Below are positions 1 to 11,816 of a DNA stretch of 64,000 nt, one piece after another; within the stretch, counting starts at the first letter, position 1, and each line of letters starts with the position of its first letter. A program made the position numbers and the translations under genes. Location: the NCBI RefSeq assembly GCF_019399895.1, contig NC_091874.1, positions 2,668,501-2,732,500 of the forward strand, written 5' to 3'. The notes beneath the pieces are model-generated. The model was given only the letters and a program-made list of their open reading frames with translations, searched no databases and was not told the DNA's origin. This DNA is from Cardiocondyla obscurior. Lineage: Eukaryota; Arthropoda; Insecta; Hymenoptera; Formicidae.

Positions 1-917
1 CCACGGAAAATAACGGAGAAGCACCGTACTCGCCGCGTATGAAGCACTCAGATAAGTACAACGGAATATGAAAAACGTGTTGCGGGAAGATGAGAGAAGC
101 ACTTCACTCAAACCTGCAGACGTGTATTCAGATCGAAAAGTCTGACTTATCCGTCTTCGAATTTTTGAAGCGCGAATAATTTTCCACCTAAATTTCTATA
201 CAAACAATTCCCTCAAGTGAAATTAGATTTTCGTGAAAACGGTAAGAAAAATATGTAGCTTAATTCAATGCTAATTAATTAATTAAATATTATTATTTTG
301 TGCGCATGTAGGGAAAGTAAGGAGAAAATGAATTAATAATAACTTTTTGTGACGTGTGCACTTATTAAACTATAAATTATTAAGAAAAAATTATTTAAAA
401 CTCGCGCATTTTCGCATGAAGAAATATTTTGCCGTTTCCGAGTTTGCCTGCAGAGGTACTCGCTATTGAAAGTGACGAATCTCTGCACGTACCTACTTTT
501 TTTTCTCTTCGCCGCACATTTTTTTTTTTTCCTCGATTTTCCTGTAGTCTATGTCGGCGGAACGGCGAAATAAAAGTTTCCGAGCGAGGGAAACCGTTCA
601 TGTGCCGCGGATAGCGCTTTTCGCGCTTCGAACTAACGGAAAGAGTGCCGATAAAGTTTCGAGGTATTCCGAAATTTTCTTCGCCATCGACATGGATGGC
701 GACAGCAATGTGTATCGCGGAAAGAGATTCTCTTTCCTTTGAACTAAAAAGTATCGAAGCTTTTCCAAAGACGAATGATGAGGGCAGAATTCAATATACA
801 AGAACTTTTCATTATATTTCTCTATCTTTCACAATCTTGCAATTCAAGTTCGAATATCGTTATCTGGATATGATAAAAAATAAATAAGCAAAGTAATATA
901 AGATTTACTAAAATAGT

Positions 918-967
918 AAAAAAAAAAAAAAATAAAAAAAAAGTAAAAAGAAAGAAAAAAAGAAAAA
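918..967. repeat. A-rich low-complexity tract
   Basis: About 50 bases made almost entirely of A, broken by single T and G bases, ending in an AAAG-like pattern. It reads as simple-sequence expansion and not as the tail of a retrocopy, because nothing recognisable precedes it. Confidence 0.85.
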
Positions 968-2147
968 GTAATATAAAACTTTGGTAAATTTTACATTTAT
1001 ACTTCAAACGGACAGGTATGAAAGAAAGTAAAAGCCTTCATCTCTCCGAATTTATTGAAAAGTCAGAAGTAATAGAAGAGAGTCTCTATATAAAGTGAGC
1101 GTATTATAAAAACAGAAAGAAAGTCTCGCTGTAATTTTTACGTCGGTGGAATTTACTGTGAGCACAATAACCGGCATTTCTCATTACATGCACGCAAATA
1201 TTAAGAGCTTCCCGTAAATACAAGGGTGCTTTACAGAAACTAGCCGGTGGTTGTTGCTGCACGCGCGGCGCAACAGCAAATTCGATGACCAGTGGACAGT
1301 CGCATGCAAATTGTCGCGACACGAAATGACAAATTAACGGCAGCGGGCCATTCATACCGACACTGATTAATTGCCATTTACTTGCAAATTTCCAGGGCGC
1401 GCGCGTTTACACATCGCGTAGCTAACTCACGTTTCTGTCCTGCCCCTCGGCGACGTTCAATGCCAAAATGTAACTATACGTAGCGCTCTGTTGCAGCTCG
1501 CACGTCTCGTTGTTTGTATTTTCACTGCGAGCAGTGTTACACAATAATTGTCCCGTGACGTCATTATATTCTAAGATCGATGGGCGCTCGTCGCATATGC
1601 GTTGAAACGCGACAATGACCGAAAGGGCCCAGGCTTCTCTCTTTCCGCCTTTTGTCCGGCCTCGCGTCGAAGTCTGCAGTGAAATTATGACTTGGACGTG
1701 CTTTTATTAAATAGGGTACAGCGATAAAGCGCTGCCAACACCTGCCCATCGCCACCCTCTGCTGTTCTAATGTTTACGTTGCCGTCTATAGGCATCTCGT
1801 TTATGACATGACGACGTAGAAAGTGCCTATCGCGGAGGAACTATCTACTCGTCAATCCTGGCGAGGTGCCGTATCCCAGGCGGAACTACTTCGGTCCTCC
1901 GATTCGTTCGCGCGCGCGGGCGCGTAGATGTAAGTCTATTAGATGGTTCGACGATCTAGGAACACGATCCAACAGCGGCACGGAAAGTTCGCCGAAAGTT
2001 CTCTGACATCGGCAAAACTTTCCCCGCGACAAAGCCGTGGCCCTTCGCGCGAGTTTCGGGGTGCATTCATGTAGGAACGCCGACAGCGGTGGAGCCGAGG
2101 CAGCGCCCGAGCTTGTTTGCCCAAGTGGTAATAAAATATCGCAGCGC

Positions 2148-2172
2148 GCGCTCGTTCGCTCGCTCGCTCGCG
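2148..2172. repeat. CGCT/CGTT tandem repeat
   Basis: A short imperfect tetranucleotide repeat (CGCT with one CGTT unit) of about five units, inside a CpG-rich stretch. It has the usual appearance of a small microsatellite. Confidence 0.75.
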
Positions 2173-2744
2173 GTAAAATCGGAGTCGCGGTACCGTTAAA
2201 AATTATTGCCCCGCCGTGCCGCGCCGATCGACTTCATACCGGATTTAATCTCGTCCGACCGTTGTTGCGCTCCGTCCCGACAAGCGTATCCACCCAAAAA
2301 GCGTTGCACATCGAGACGCGAATAAAGACGGAACTCCGGATACAAACGGGCTAAAGCTTATTTGGATCGCGTGCGTCGTTTGATTACGTTTTTTTCCAAT
2401 ACATACTGCCTCTGTAACCGAGATATTATCGGATGTTGCCGTTAGTTTCCAGCAGCTTATTGAGTTCGAAAAATATATTGCGTTTCTATAAGCCGACGTT
2501 GAAAAAAAAAAGTTATAAAATTATTCCTGATACGTATTAGATGCAAATAATTTTTAATTTAAAAGTTGTTCTGTGGTTTGCTAAACTGAAGGTAAGGGCG
2601 CTTAATTGTGGCATTGAAATTAACAGACAGATGAAACGCATGTTCTACTGAAATCATTATATGAGATAAGTATTTTTCAAAGCTATTATGTGTTATTTTA
2701 AAAGTGTCTTACACTTTGGGATCAAGGTAACAAACTTTTATACA

Positions 2745-2766
2745 AGATAGAAAGATAGAAAGATAG
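2745..2766. repeat. AGATAGAA short tandem repeat
   Basis: About two and a half copies of the 8-base unit AGATAGAA in tandem. It is a small simple repeat with no coding meaning. Confidence 0.7.
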
Positions 2767-3131
2767 CAGCGCTTCTCCTTTATCTTTTCCCCCTCATTAG
2801 CATTCTTAACATGAACTTTTTAGCTGATCCTTCTAGTACTGCCTTTTCTTTTCATGCCCTCTTTTTAATAATCTCGTCTACGACCCAATTAAAAAATATT
2901 ATCATTCAAACTCGTACATTTTGCTTTCTTTATAAAAACAAATTAAACTGTATAATGATAAAAATAAAACGAAATATATGCTAAGTGCTAGGTTTTTAAG
3001 TTTAATTAGTGATCTATCTTGAGAAATAATACGCTTGTGTTATAATCACGGGAAATATTTCATACAAAAGTAGAAAATAAACCAACATAAATTTTCCTCA
3101 AAAAACCAGTTTTTCAGATTATTAGCGTTTA

Positions 3132-3153
3132 ATTAAAAAAAATTTTTTTTAAT
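3132..3153. repeat. A8T8 palindrome
   Basis: A perfect 22-base palindrome: eight A followed by eight T, flanked by ATT and AAT. It can extrude as a cruciform and is intrinsically curved. It may be chance in AT-rich DNA. Confidence 0.8.
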
Positions 3154-5221
3154 ATAACTCTTTAGTTATTTTTTTCTGTAATAATGCTACAGAATTATCA
3201 AAAAGCGCACATTTTGAAAAAATATTTTATTCTAACATATTTCAACAACAAAATATTTGCGAATAAAATGATTTTTTTCTTTCCTTCAATTCGCAGAGTA
3301 AAATTTAAAAAGAAATAAAAGAGGATTAAAAAAAATAAGAGAAATTTTTCAATTCTTCACATCATATTGCATAAAAATAGAGAGTTTGTCGAATTTTACA
3401 TTTAATATATTATTAGGAAAATTGGTTCAACTAGTCTGTATGCTTGTAATCTAAATAAATGTAGATTTCTATAAAATAGCTTAACTAGGGAAACTAATAG
3501 CTATTAACTTTAATGTGATTGTTTCTTGAAGAATAATAGTGATATTATTCGTCAATGAGAGACATGATTCTCATTCGAATCGATTTTTCAGTTTAATCGT
3601 ATCTTTCTCTTCCGCATACAAACGCGCTCCTCAGGTCTCGAATACGATGGACGATTCGGTGAAATCCCATTTTGGGCCGAATGCCTCGATTAAACGAGAG
3701 GTAATCAAATAAACGGGATTTGAACGTCGTCGTTGATCCTCTTGCGTACAGCAAGGGCGATCAATGACAAAAAACTATTCCTGATCTGTTTAAATTGTAA
3801 AGAGTCCAAATTTCTGTTTGAATAAATTCGTTGAAAATTCGTTTAAACTCTCAAATTAACTAAAATAGAATCAAATTACATATAGATGTATTAGAAAAAG
3901 AAAAAGTAACTTTAAAGCTTAAAGAAAAATCTTTAATTAGACGTTAATTAAGGAAAGATTACCACACATTCCGCTTCGTGGCGTCATTCAGCGAAATGGT
4001 GAATAACACGATAATTTGATTATCCGGTTATCTGACGAACAATAGGGTAACTGCTGGTAGTTGCTGCTGTTACTGGCACAAAGGATCAAATGATAGAAGG
4101 CAAGAGCATGCTATGGTTTCTACTGACGTATAACTCGTTCTGAGAATTTGTAATGGCGAATACCAATTTCACTCAAAGGTATTAATTCGCGCACGTTATA
4201 GAGAAATAGAGTTTGCTTTGATTTACAAATCCATACTTGCAATTAATAATGCGCATTTTTGCACGATTTAATGACGTAAATTGTTCGCGATGTACGTACA
4301 GCGCGTAGAATTATCTGACCCTGATAAGATAACCGATGTAGCCTGTGTTTGAATTAGAACGTTGTATATAGCTTCTAGTTTAGAGGTATCGCTGCACCGC
4401 GAAAAAGGAACAACGTGCATCGCGGAAAAAGGTAGCGCAGAGAAAGTTAACTAGATTTAGCAGCTGCCGCGTTCAAACGTAATGCCATAAACTATTTATT
4501 GCCACGGTGACAGTTTAGCTCCGGTGGGTCTGGCGCTCTTTGAATTCCTGCTGAGGTCAAAACTCGTCAGGGAAACGTTACGAAATCATTAATTTGCGAA
4601 GTTTGACAATATAGATTAATCACGGATAATAGCGGCGAGCGTTAGGAATACGTATAAACTAGCTAGCTCCACGTAAAGGCATTTATTTATAAAAATGCGC
4701 ACGCCTACAAATTTCATTATTTATTTATAAGATGTATTTTTTAATATGTTCGTATTCGCTTAACATTCACACGCGTAACTTAATTATCATATATTAATCA
4801 TCCGTTATTGCAATAAAAAAGTTTCAAGCACAAAGCACAAAGATTCAAGAATATTAAATTTCTACGTGGCTCGTAAAATTAATGTTTATTCATTTTATAT
4901 CTTTTATGCAGGCGGAAATAAATCAAAGATTAATAAATTATTATAGTTTAAATTTTTAATTTTATTATTACGCACAGTTCTCGAATATAAATCACGTAAG
5001 TATTTTTTTACGCATTTGCGAATTAACGTGACTTAAATTAAAATTGCCGAACCACTTTCTCATGTAAATTAATTGAAACTTTATATATATATTCCTATAC
5101 GTACATCGATTACTTTTAACCGAGAGAATAAAAGAGATAAGGTTAAAAAAGAATATTTAAAGTAGAAAGAATAATTACGCTCTTACCAAGTAGAGATAAT
5201 TACTAACTGTCCTATATAGAA

Positions 5222-5242
5222 AAGTGTCTCCTAGAGACACTT
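5222..5242. repeat. perfect 9-bp stem-loop
   Basis: AAGTGTCTC, loop CTA, then GAGACACTT: two perfect 9-base arms around a 3-base loop. No T-run follows and the flanks do not extend the pairing. Function unknown. Confidence 0.85.
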
Positions 5243-6218
5243 CCTGCGCGACAAAGAACTCGGACCGCTTTCTTTCCTTCACAGACATTTGCTCTGTTCA
5301 TTCCTCGTCATGCGTCAACTAGCTAATAACGTAGCAATTCTTGCGAGGCACTACATTATGCGCGGCAAGCCGTTCGAGCATTAATGCGAATTCATCTAGA
5401 AAATCAATTCCCGTACAATCGATTACTTCGATAAACGTCGAGGAATTATGATCAAGCGAAAAAATAATAACAAATATTCTCATCGGCATTTCTGGTTCGT
5501 TACAAAAGAATTAATCTTTATTATCAATTTATAATGCACGTTAATAATTTAACATAAAACAAATTTTGCAATTAACGTCGTATAAACGTGTGACGTTCGG
5601 TCAAGCGTAATATCGAAGCATTGAATTATATAATCAAACCTGATATCGCATACATTTAGGCTAATATCTCGCATTGATTAGCCTAATAAATTTACGTTCA
5701 CGTTGTACTACAACATATCACAGATATACATGTTTCAGGCACTTCGAAATCTTTCTTATCCGACATACGCGTTTAATATTCTATGATGTTCTAGCTCACG
5801 GCTGAATGAAATATATTTAACTCTCGGGGAAAATTTTGTTCCTAACTTTATAATTACTTCTTAAACCGTTTCAATCGCCATACTTTGTGTTCCCTCTTAA
5901 GTAGCGCCTCGGTAGCTTATTCAAGATTATATTTTATTTCTAGTACGTGACTTCTTACGCATGGCACCTTGCTTCTATGTACCAAGGCTCTACGTATATT
6001 CGTCTTCGGGCGTAATACCGCTTTCATTTTACATACGTATATAACGTAAAATTATTATGTATTGAAGTTAAAAATGATGTAGCACGTTGTTGTTTTTGCA
6101 CACTATATGTAATAATAACCCAAAAAAACATCAAATAAATTCAATTGTGTTAAAATGCAGTATATGCCTCCGGATATTTACTGCTCAAACAAATATAAAT
6201 TTAATCAAAACGTATAAC

Positions 6219-6219
6219 A

Positions 6220-6257
<38 letters not shown>
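6219..6257. repeat. (TA)n microsatellite
   Basis: Mostly uninterrupted TA dinucleotides with one internal TG near the left end and CA near the right end. A typical AT microsatellite and likely to vary in length between individuals. Confidence 0.9.
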
Positions 6258-6470
6258 CTAGACAAATGAACGCAGAGCCTATTACGAATGTATACGTTGC
6301 GATAAAATTTACGCTGCTTTTTAATAGAATTTCGTATTACATCGCCATTCCATATTTAATATCGCTCTGGGGAAAAAGAGAAAATAAATATCAGTTTTGT
6401 TAATATTATTCTATATACAAAAAAATTCATTTGCATTATATATTATTTTTGAAAAATGTATAAAATTTAA

Positions 6471-6507
6471 TTCTTTCTTTTTTTTCTTTTTTTTTTTTTT
6501 TTTTTTT
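6471..6507. repeat. poly-T tract
   Basis: A T-rich run of 37 bases with three C interruptions, ending in an uninterrupted stretch of 17 T. Read on the minus strand it is a poly-A tract, but no polyadenylation signal or retrocopy body is evident beside it. Confidence 0.9.
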
Positions 6508-7030
6508 ATTCAAGCAGCGCATTGTTGTATAAAAGTTGATAATTCTATTCTTTCCTTCTGTACAAGGAAGTGTAATTTGCTCAAACAAAACCGAATTGTT
6601 GCTCATGTTTATGCACCTCTCGTTTTCAAAGCTTTTGAAACAAAAGTTGTAACATTTATAAAAAGGAGAAATGAATAAGAACGTCATAATTATGCCTGTA
6701 AGACTTTAACGAAATTTTACGCACTGAACGTCTAACGTTTTCCATTTTCAAATTATTTTCCTTATCGTCTCTACCGGGAGAAATTTATTTTCTCCCGAAC
6801 AGTATCATTACGTGATGAGACCTGTAATATTTACTCTAATGAGAAATTGCGCGAGTCCTGAAAGAAGAGTATATCGCAGATGAAGTTTGCGTTCGCAAAA
6901 ACGTTAATAGAACAGGGCGTATCCTCTTGATCCTCAGGATCAACGGTTTCCATTCTTTAACGCCAGAGTGTACTTTCGTGCGTTCTAATCCTGACTTTAA
7001 GCTTGATGATGCAAGGGGTTGAAAGACAAT

Positions 7031-7110
7031 GCAGAGAAAGAAAGGGAGAAAGAGAAAGAGTGAGACAGAGATGAGGGAAGAGAGAAGAAAGAGAAATGGA
7101 AAAGATAAGA
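7031..7110. repeat. polypurine (GAAA/GAGA) tract
   Basis: About 80 bases of nearly pure purine on the plus strand, with only scattered T and C. It is one of several strand-asymmetric GA-rich tracts in the window (others near 26,255, 28,876, 33,557 and 59,626). Confidence 0.8.
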
Positions 7111-8164
7111 AACATAGGGAATGCAGAAAAGGACGTTGGATTTAAAGAAGTAAAAGGAATTATGCCACGTTACGTACAAAAGTAGCAATTTTAAGACTCA
7201 TAATTGCCATAAAAATATTAATAAATAAGTGAAAGAAGAGAAAAAGAGAAAAATTATAATTATATGGTTTTCTAAATTATTTAGAATATTATTCCGTATT
7301 TAAATATCGCTGTCTTCTCTTCGATCAAGAAACATGTTGAAGCTCGCGATACACATTTAAGTTAAATGTTTAATTCATATTATTATAGTTACACGTTGCA
7401 AAAATATTTTTGTTCTTTACAACCAGCGTAGAGATACTCGTTCGCTTTTACGTTGGAATTCAATAATGTTCAATTTCGAAAAAAGACGGAAACGTAAAAT
7501 GATAAAAATGAGAAAGAACATTTGTGAAGTGTCAGAATATGCATTACAAAAATGTAGACGCTTGAAGTCACTGACTCAGCAAGAGTGAGGAAACGTAGCG
7601 AGTCTCTTATAAATATCTTCGTTTCGTTATAAATTTTTTCTTTTAAAGAGGAACCGTTTTCAAAAAATAGTTATGCTATTAAATAAGAAAATCTGACTTT
7701 ATCAAATAATTATTGTAGAATCAAATTGTTTAAATGCGTCGTTTTTAATATTCTCCTCTCGCGCCAATCTGTATTACTTTGTACGAACTAACGATCTCCG
7801 AGTTTAGTTGATAATAATATACATACGAATGAAAAAAAAAAGAACGAGCGAGGACACGAAAAGAGATAAATGGGTAACGAGATGGTTGGAAAAGAGAACC
7901 CAAATCGTCGGATTGTAACCCGCTGCCGGTGCTCGGCCATACAAAAGAGTGTAATATAATGTCGGCTAGAATACGTGGCGGGCAATAAAAATAGCACGAC
8001 TCCACCCGTTACTCCTAATATCGTGCCCAACCGTTCTTGTCATTCTTTTATCTTTTTCCTTACTTTCATATTCCCAGGTATTTCCACTGGTAAAAGAAAA
8101 AGTGGTCATTTGAGCAGAAACAATTTTGAATTTAAAAGAAATTTAAGAAAAGATATTGAATCAA

Positions 8165-8221
8165 TTTTTTTATTTTTTTATTTTCTTATCTTTTTTTTTA
8201 TTTTTTATTTTATTTTTTTTT
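8165..8221. repeat. TTTTA-rich tract
   Basis: About 57 bases of T runs separated by single A or C bases. Simple-sequence expansion. Confidence 0.85.
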
Positions 8222-8707
8222 ATGAGAATTAATCAATAATGAAATAAAGAAATGGTAGGATGGACGGAAGTTCGTCGCATCTCGACGATTTTATCGTAAT
8301 TCGAACATCTCACGCCTCCTTTAATATGCTAAATCCTTAATTATGCTTAGTCAGAATGTCGGATCGATAGGGAAAGAGGAGAAAGATTTAGATTGCGCGC
8401 AGGTCAACCGGTTCTCTTTGAAAAATTCAAGCGATAACAAGCCGGGGCATCGTTGACATTTTAACCGGATTTCAATTTCAAATTTCCTTCGCCCGGGGTA
8501 TCTTCGGCGCGGTTCCGCTGGTCGAATCAATCTACGTAATATCTGCTTTAATCGATCTCGCGCGTATTCCGGTCCGTATAACCCACGCGCACACGTCGAC
8601 GTTACTCCGGATTTTATTTTCCCGTTTCGGCGTGCTTTGTTAAAATTCTGATTAAACCATGTCCGGCCTGTCAGTAGGATTTTACTATTTAATTTTCTTC
8701 CTTGCAG

Positions 8708-8789
8708 CGGCAGAGAATATTACTTCCGAGTGCAACATTTTACGATCGAAGCCGTAATCGGCGAAATGATGAGTCCAGTACATTTATGA
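8708..8789 (+). CDS. candidate 3'-terminal exon, unrecognised
   Basis: The segment follows a near-consensus 3' splice site (pyrimidine-rich TTTTCTTCCTTGCAG ending at 8,707). Reading from 8,709 gives 26 codons before TGA, with a protein-like string containing REYYFRVQHFTIEAVIGEMM. The other two frames are also open for 15 and 28 codons, which weakens the case. No polyadenylation signal directly follows and no upstream partner exon was identified. I recognise no family. This could be a decoy splice site in non-coding DNA. Confidence 0.12.
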
Positions 8790-9960
8790 AATGATAAATC
8801 TTTATTACACACATACGCGTTCACACTAAAGAGATAAATAAGAGAAAGAGGAAATGTGAGAAGGACTTTTAATTATTAAAAAAAAAAAAAAACGTAGTTA
8901 TTTGCCTGTAATTATTAATTACGTTAAATTAATAATGAGCACATGTCGTCGCAACGTTAACGACGGCGTACACGCTAAATTTGAAATAAATCCAAGCGTC
9001 CGTAATAGAGAATATCTTAAAATATTCTGTAACTCGCGGCTTCCAAACGGTCCAAGTTAATGTTTATGATGTTGCTTTTTAAAGAGTTGCTGCATGAGGT
9101 TTGTTTGGGCGCAGCTTTCGGGCACTTAAAAGTTCCGTGGCTTGTATTTTGATTTATCTATGAATGCGGGTGGGTTCTCTTGCTTTTCGAGTAAGTTTTC
9201 GTGAAAATAGATAAACAGAATCCAGCCGTTTTCTCTCTGATATATAGTGACCTTACGATCCGCACATTATGTTGGTTGCCTTACGCTATCGACATATGTC
9301 CAACGGCATACATTTGGTCTTTGTTCGCCTCGAAAAAGTCGCGTTCTTCGCGATCTTATGATAATCGTGCCGCAAAGTAAAAAATAACAAATGGATATTT
9401 CATTTAAAATATTTCATCCGCCTTACTATTCTAAATTACATTTGCGTCCGAACGATGTGTCCATAAAAATAAATCAAAGCAGCATGAATTTTCTAATCGA
9501 GAACAAATTTATATTAAAAAACTGACCGTGCGTGTCACCGATAAATGTAATCTCGCATCTTTACGAAATTTATTTCAAATGTACATTTGACGATATGAAT
9601 CACTCAAGTGTTACAAACTTAAATAGGAAATAGAGCAAGCAGTCTCCTTACAGCGAGAAAACTTCGTTTTGGGCCAATAAGAATAGATGCTCAAGTATGG
9701 AGTATACTTTGCAAAGGTTGCGTATGAAAGACTGGGAAACGAAAACGGAGGCGGAATACAGGAAGAAAGGGATTGCTGGGAACGCTCCGAAAGAAGAAAA
9801 TGCAGATAGAAGCAGGAAAATTAGCATGAAAGTGGAGAAGTGCTGTGTGTAACCGACTTTATGCTTGTGCCTGAATAGTCAGCGAAAGAAAGCCTAGAAT
9901 TGCGCAAAATTCTTTGGAAAGAGACAACCGTAGACCGGAGATATCAGTCGACTCGGAAAA

Positions 9961-11600
9961 TATATGAAAAAGAAACAATATAGATATATGGAAATAAAAG
10001 ATAAGTTATTTCCTTTCTATTTATTACTAGACGTTACAGAGCGCGAGCGTCGTCTACTTTTGTTTTCTCTACGTTCTAAAGTTGATTCACAGCTATTATT
10101 ATCCAATTTTATTTATTTTAAACTTACAGTCATTTTAAGAACACGGAATATATATCGCGGAATCGTAGAACTCGACTTGGGAAATAATGGCCAATTCGTT
10201 AAGTTGTTGCCAGTTAGCGTAGCGTAAAAAGTCATTGGATAAAAATTGAGAAAGAAGCAGAAGAAAGCGGGAACACGGAATGGGCGGATTAAGTAAAGAT
10301 CTCGTCGGGAGAGGAGAGGGAATTTTATTAAAATATTTAAGTGCCGAATTGCATTAGGGAAATGACGACGCTATTGTTCATCCGAAATCTCATTATGGCC
10401 GGAGCTCTCAAACCGCGCGTCAGAACCTCCGCGTACAAACTTTTCTGTGAACCTCGGAAAAGAACGTAAGTCGCATGTAAGTGGCGATAGAGAAGGAAAA
10501 TAAAATCAGGGTCGGTACGTCGGGATTTTTCGAAGGACCGCGCGGCGCGCTTCATAATTTCGCTACGGGCACTTAATGCGCTTCTCGTGTTTCTCGTCGA
10601 CAGGAAATTTCTAATTTCTATAACGCGGCGCGCGGTAAAAAAGTTTTCAGTCGGCGCGTTCTCGAGGTCGAGATTTTCCAACGACACGTGTATTATTTCT
10701 ATTTAAATATTCCGCGCGCTAAAGCGAAACGAAATGGTTTGGATTATCGCAGATGGTTGTATCGCCGAGATAACGCGTGCATAAAATAAACTTATCTACC
10801 TGTACATAATTGTTGTAGGAAAATGATAGCCGGCGCGTGAGCGCGTTTACGTAATACTAGAACGGAGATGTCAGCTATCATTTAACCTTTCCATCTCTGA
10901 CAGGAGCACTCCTGCTCGCATTACGATACGCCACGCGGTATTTCGATACACGAGACTGCAGGTCGACGGAGGGATAAACGGCAACGACAAAGGGCGCGAG
11001 CGTTATCTCGGCAAGGCACGCTTCAAATCGCCAAAACTTGATAGTGGTGATCACATGACGGATCTTGATTCGCCGAGCATATACTCACCCGTCTCTCTGA
11101 ATAATTCTGAATCCAATCGGACGAATTTAGCTGTCGCGGTGCTAGATGCACTTCGCCAACGGTAGATTGCGTGCTGGATCTACCATACGCTTTACGCAAA
11201 CACATGCACGCACCGCGGGCCTATTCCTGGCGAACGGACAGTATCCGCATATTTCATGGTCCATGATGCTATGTAACGAATGTTCGTCGCATTGTGATTT
11301 ATGCTTTGTTGCGAGAACCGCCGGTACCGCGTCATGAGCTGCACCCGGAGGATTATGTACTTCGGTTCTTGATTATCAATGCGTTGCCAACTTCCCATAC
11401 CCGTGAGGTTGCAGATTTTGAATTGCGCTGACCCGATCGTAAGCTTTTTCCAGTGAACGCTCGTAAACAGATAGCGAGAGCGATAACGACCTGCTGCAAA
11501 CTGTCTCGGAACACAAACGACGTCGTGAATGAGGCTGCGCAACAAAGCCACGGTAGTTAAACCGCGATAAAAGAGACAAAACCGAAATTACGCAACGTTC
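9961..11600. other. CpG-rich non-coding block
   Basis: Clearly richer in CG dinucleotides than its neighbours, especially 10,400-11,560. Several overlapping open frames of 60 to 120 codons occur on both strands, as expected when stop codons become rare in GC-richer DNA. None has a recognisable motif. It could be a regulatory island or an untranslated exon. Confidence 0.5.
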
Positions 11601-11801
11601 TATAATAGAACTTAATGAAAGTAACTACATCGGCTCTGTATATCTAGCATATTTGGAATATCGAAACGTACGACAAAAGATATACGCGAAGTATGATAAT
11701 TACTTCTGTGTATAACACGTAACAATGTGAAAATAGTTGAAACCTAAAGTGGAAGCCATAAGAAAGAAAAAATAAAAGTAGCAAATCAAAATATATCGAT
11801 T

Positions 11802-11816
11802 AAAAAAAAAAAAAAA
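11802..11816. repeat. poly-A tract (15)
   Basis: Fifteen uninterrupted A bases after ATCGATT. A simple mononucleotide tract. Confidence 0.85.

Larger units (their letters stand above)
1..2360. other. non-coding block, mixed then CpG-rich
   Basis: No supportable gene is seen. The left part is AT-rich with an A-rich tract at 918-967. From about 1,900 the sequence becomes CpG-rich, with runs of CGCG and a CGCT tandem repeat. Open frames here are short, overlap on both strands and resemble no known family. The CpG-rich right end could be a promoter or enhancer island, but no TATA box, initiator or ATG with a good context is convincing. Confidence 0.6.
2361..7200. other. AT-rich gene-free desert
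   Basis: Nearly 5 kb of AT-rich sequence without an open frame worth reporting. It holds an A8T8 palindrome at 3,132-3,153, a 21-base perfect stem-loop at 5,222-5,242, an 18-base micro-exon-like segment at 4,978-4,995, a (TA)n tract at 6,219-6,257, a poly-T tract at 6,471-6,507 and a purine-rich tract at 7,031-7,110. Beyond these I see nothing. Confidence 0.65.
7201..9960. other. AT-rich non-coding block
   Basis: Mainly AT-rich, with a TTTTA tract at 8,165-8,221, a poly-A of 15 at 8,878-8,892 and a CpG-richer patch near 8,400-8,640. A consensus-like 3' splice site sits at 8,706-8,707. A minus-strand open frame at about 7,788-8,030 has a hydrophobic stretch (GVTGGVVLFLLPATY) but no ATG near its start and no recognisable family, so it is not called as a gene. 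Confidence 0.55.

Noticed and set aside
7788..8030. Minus-strand frame with a membrane-like stretch
   Set aside because: No ATG near the start, a second frame overlaps it, and the rest is poly-Phe from an A-rich run.
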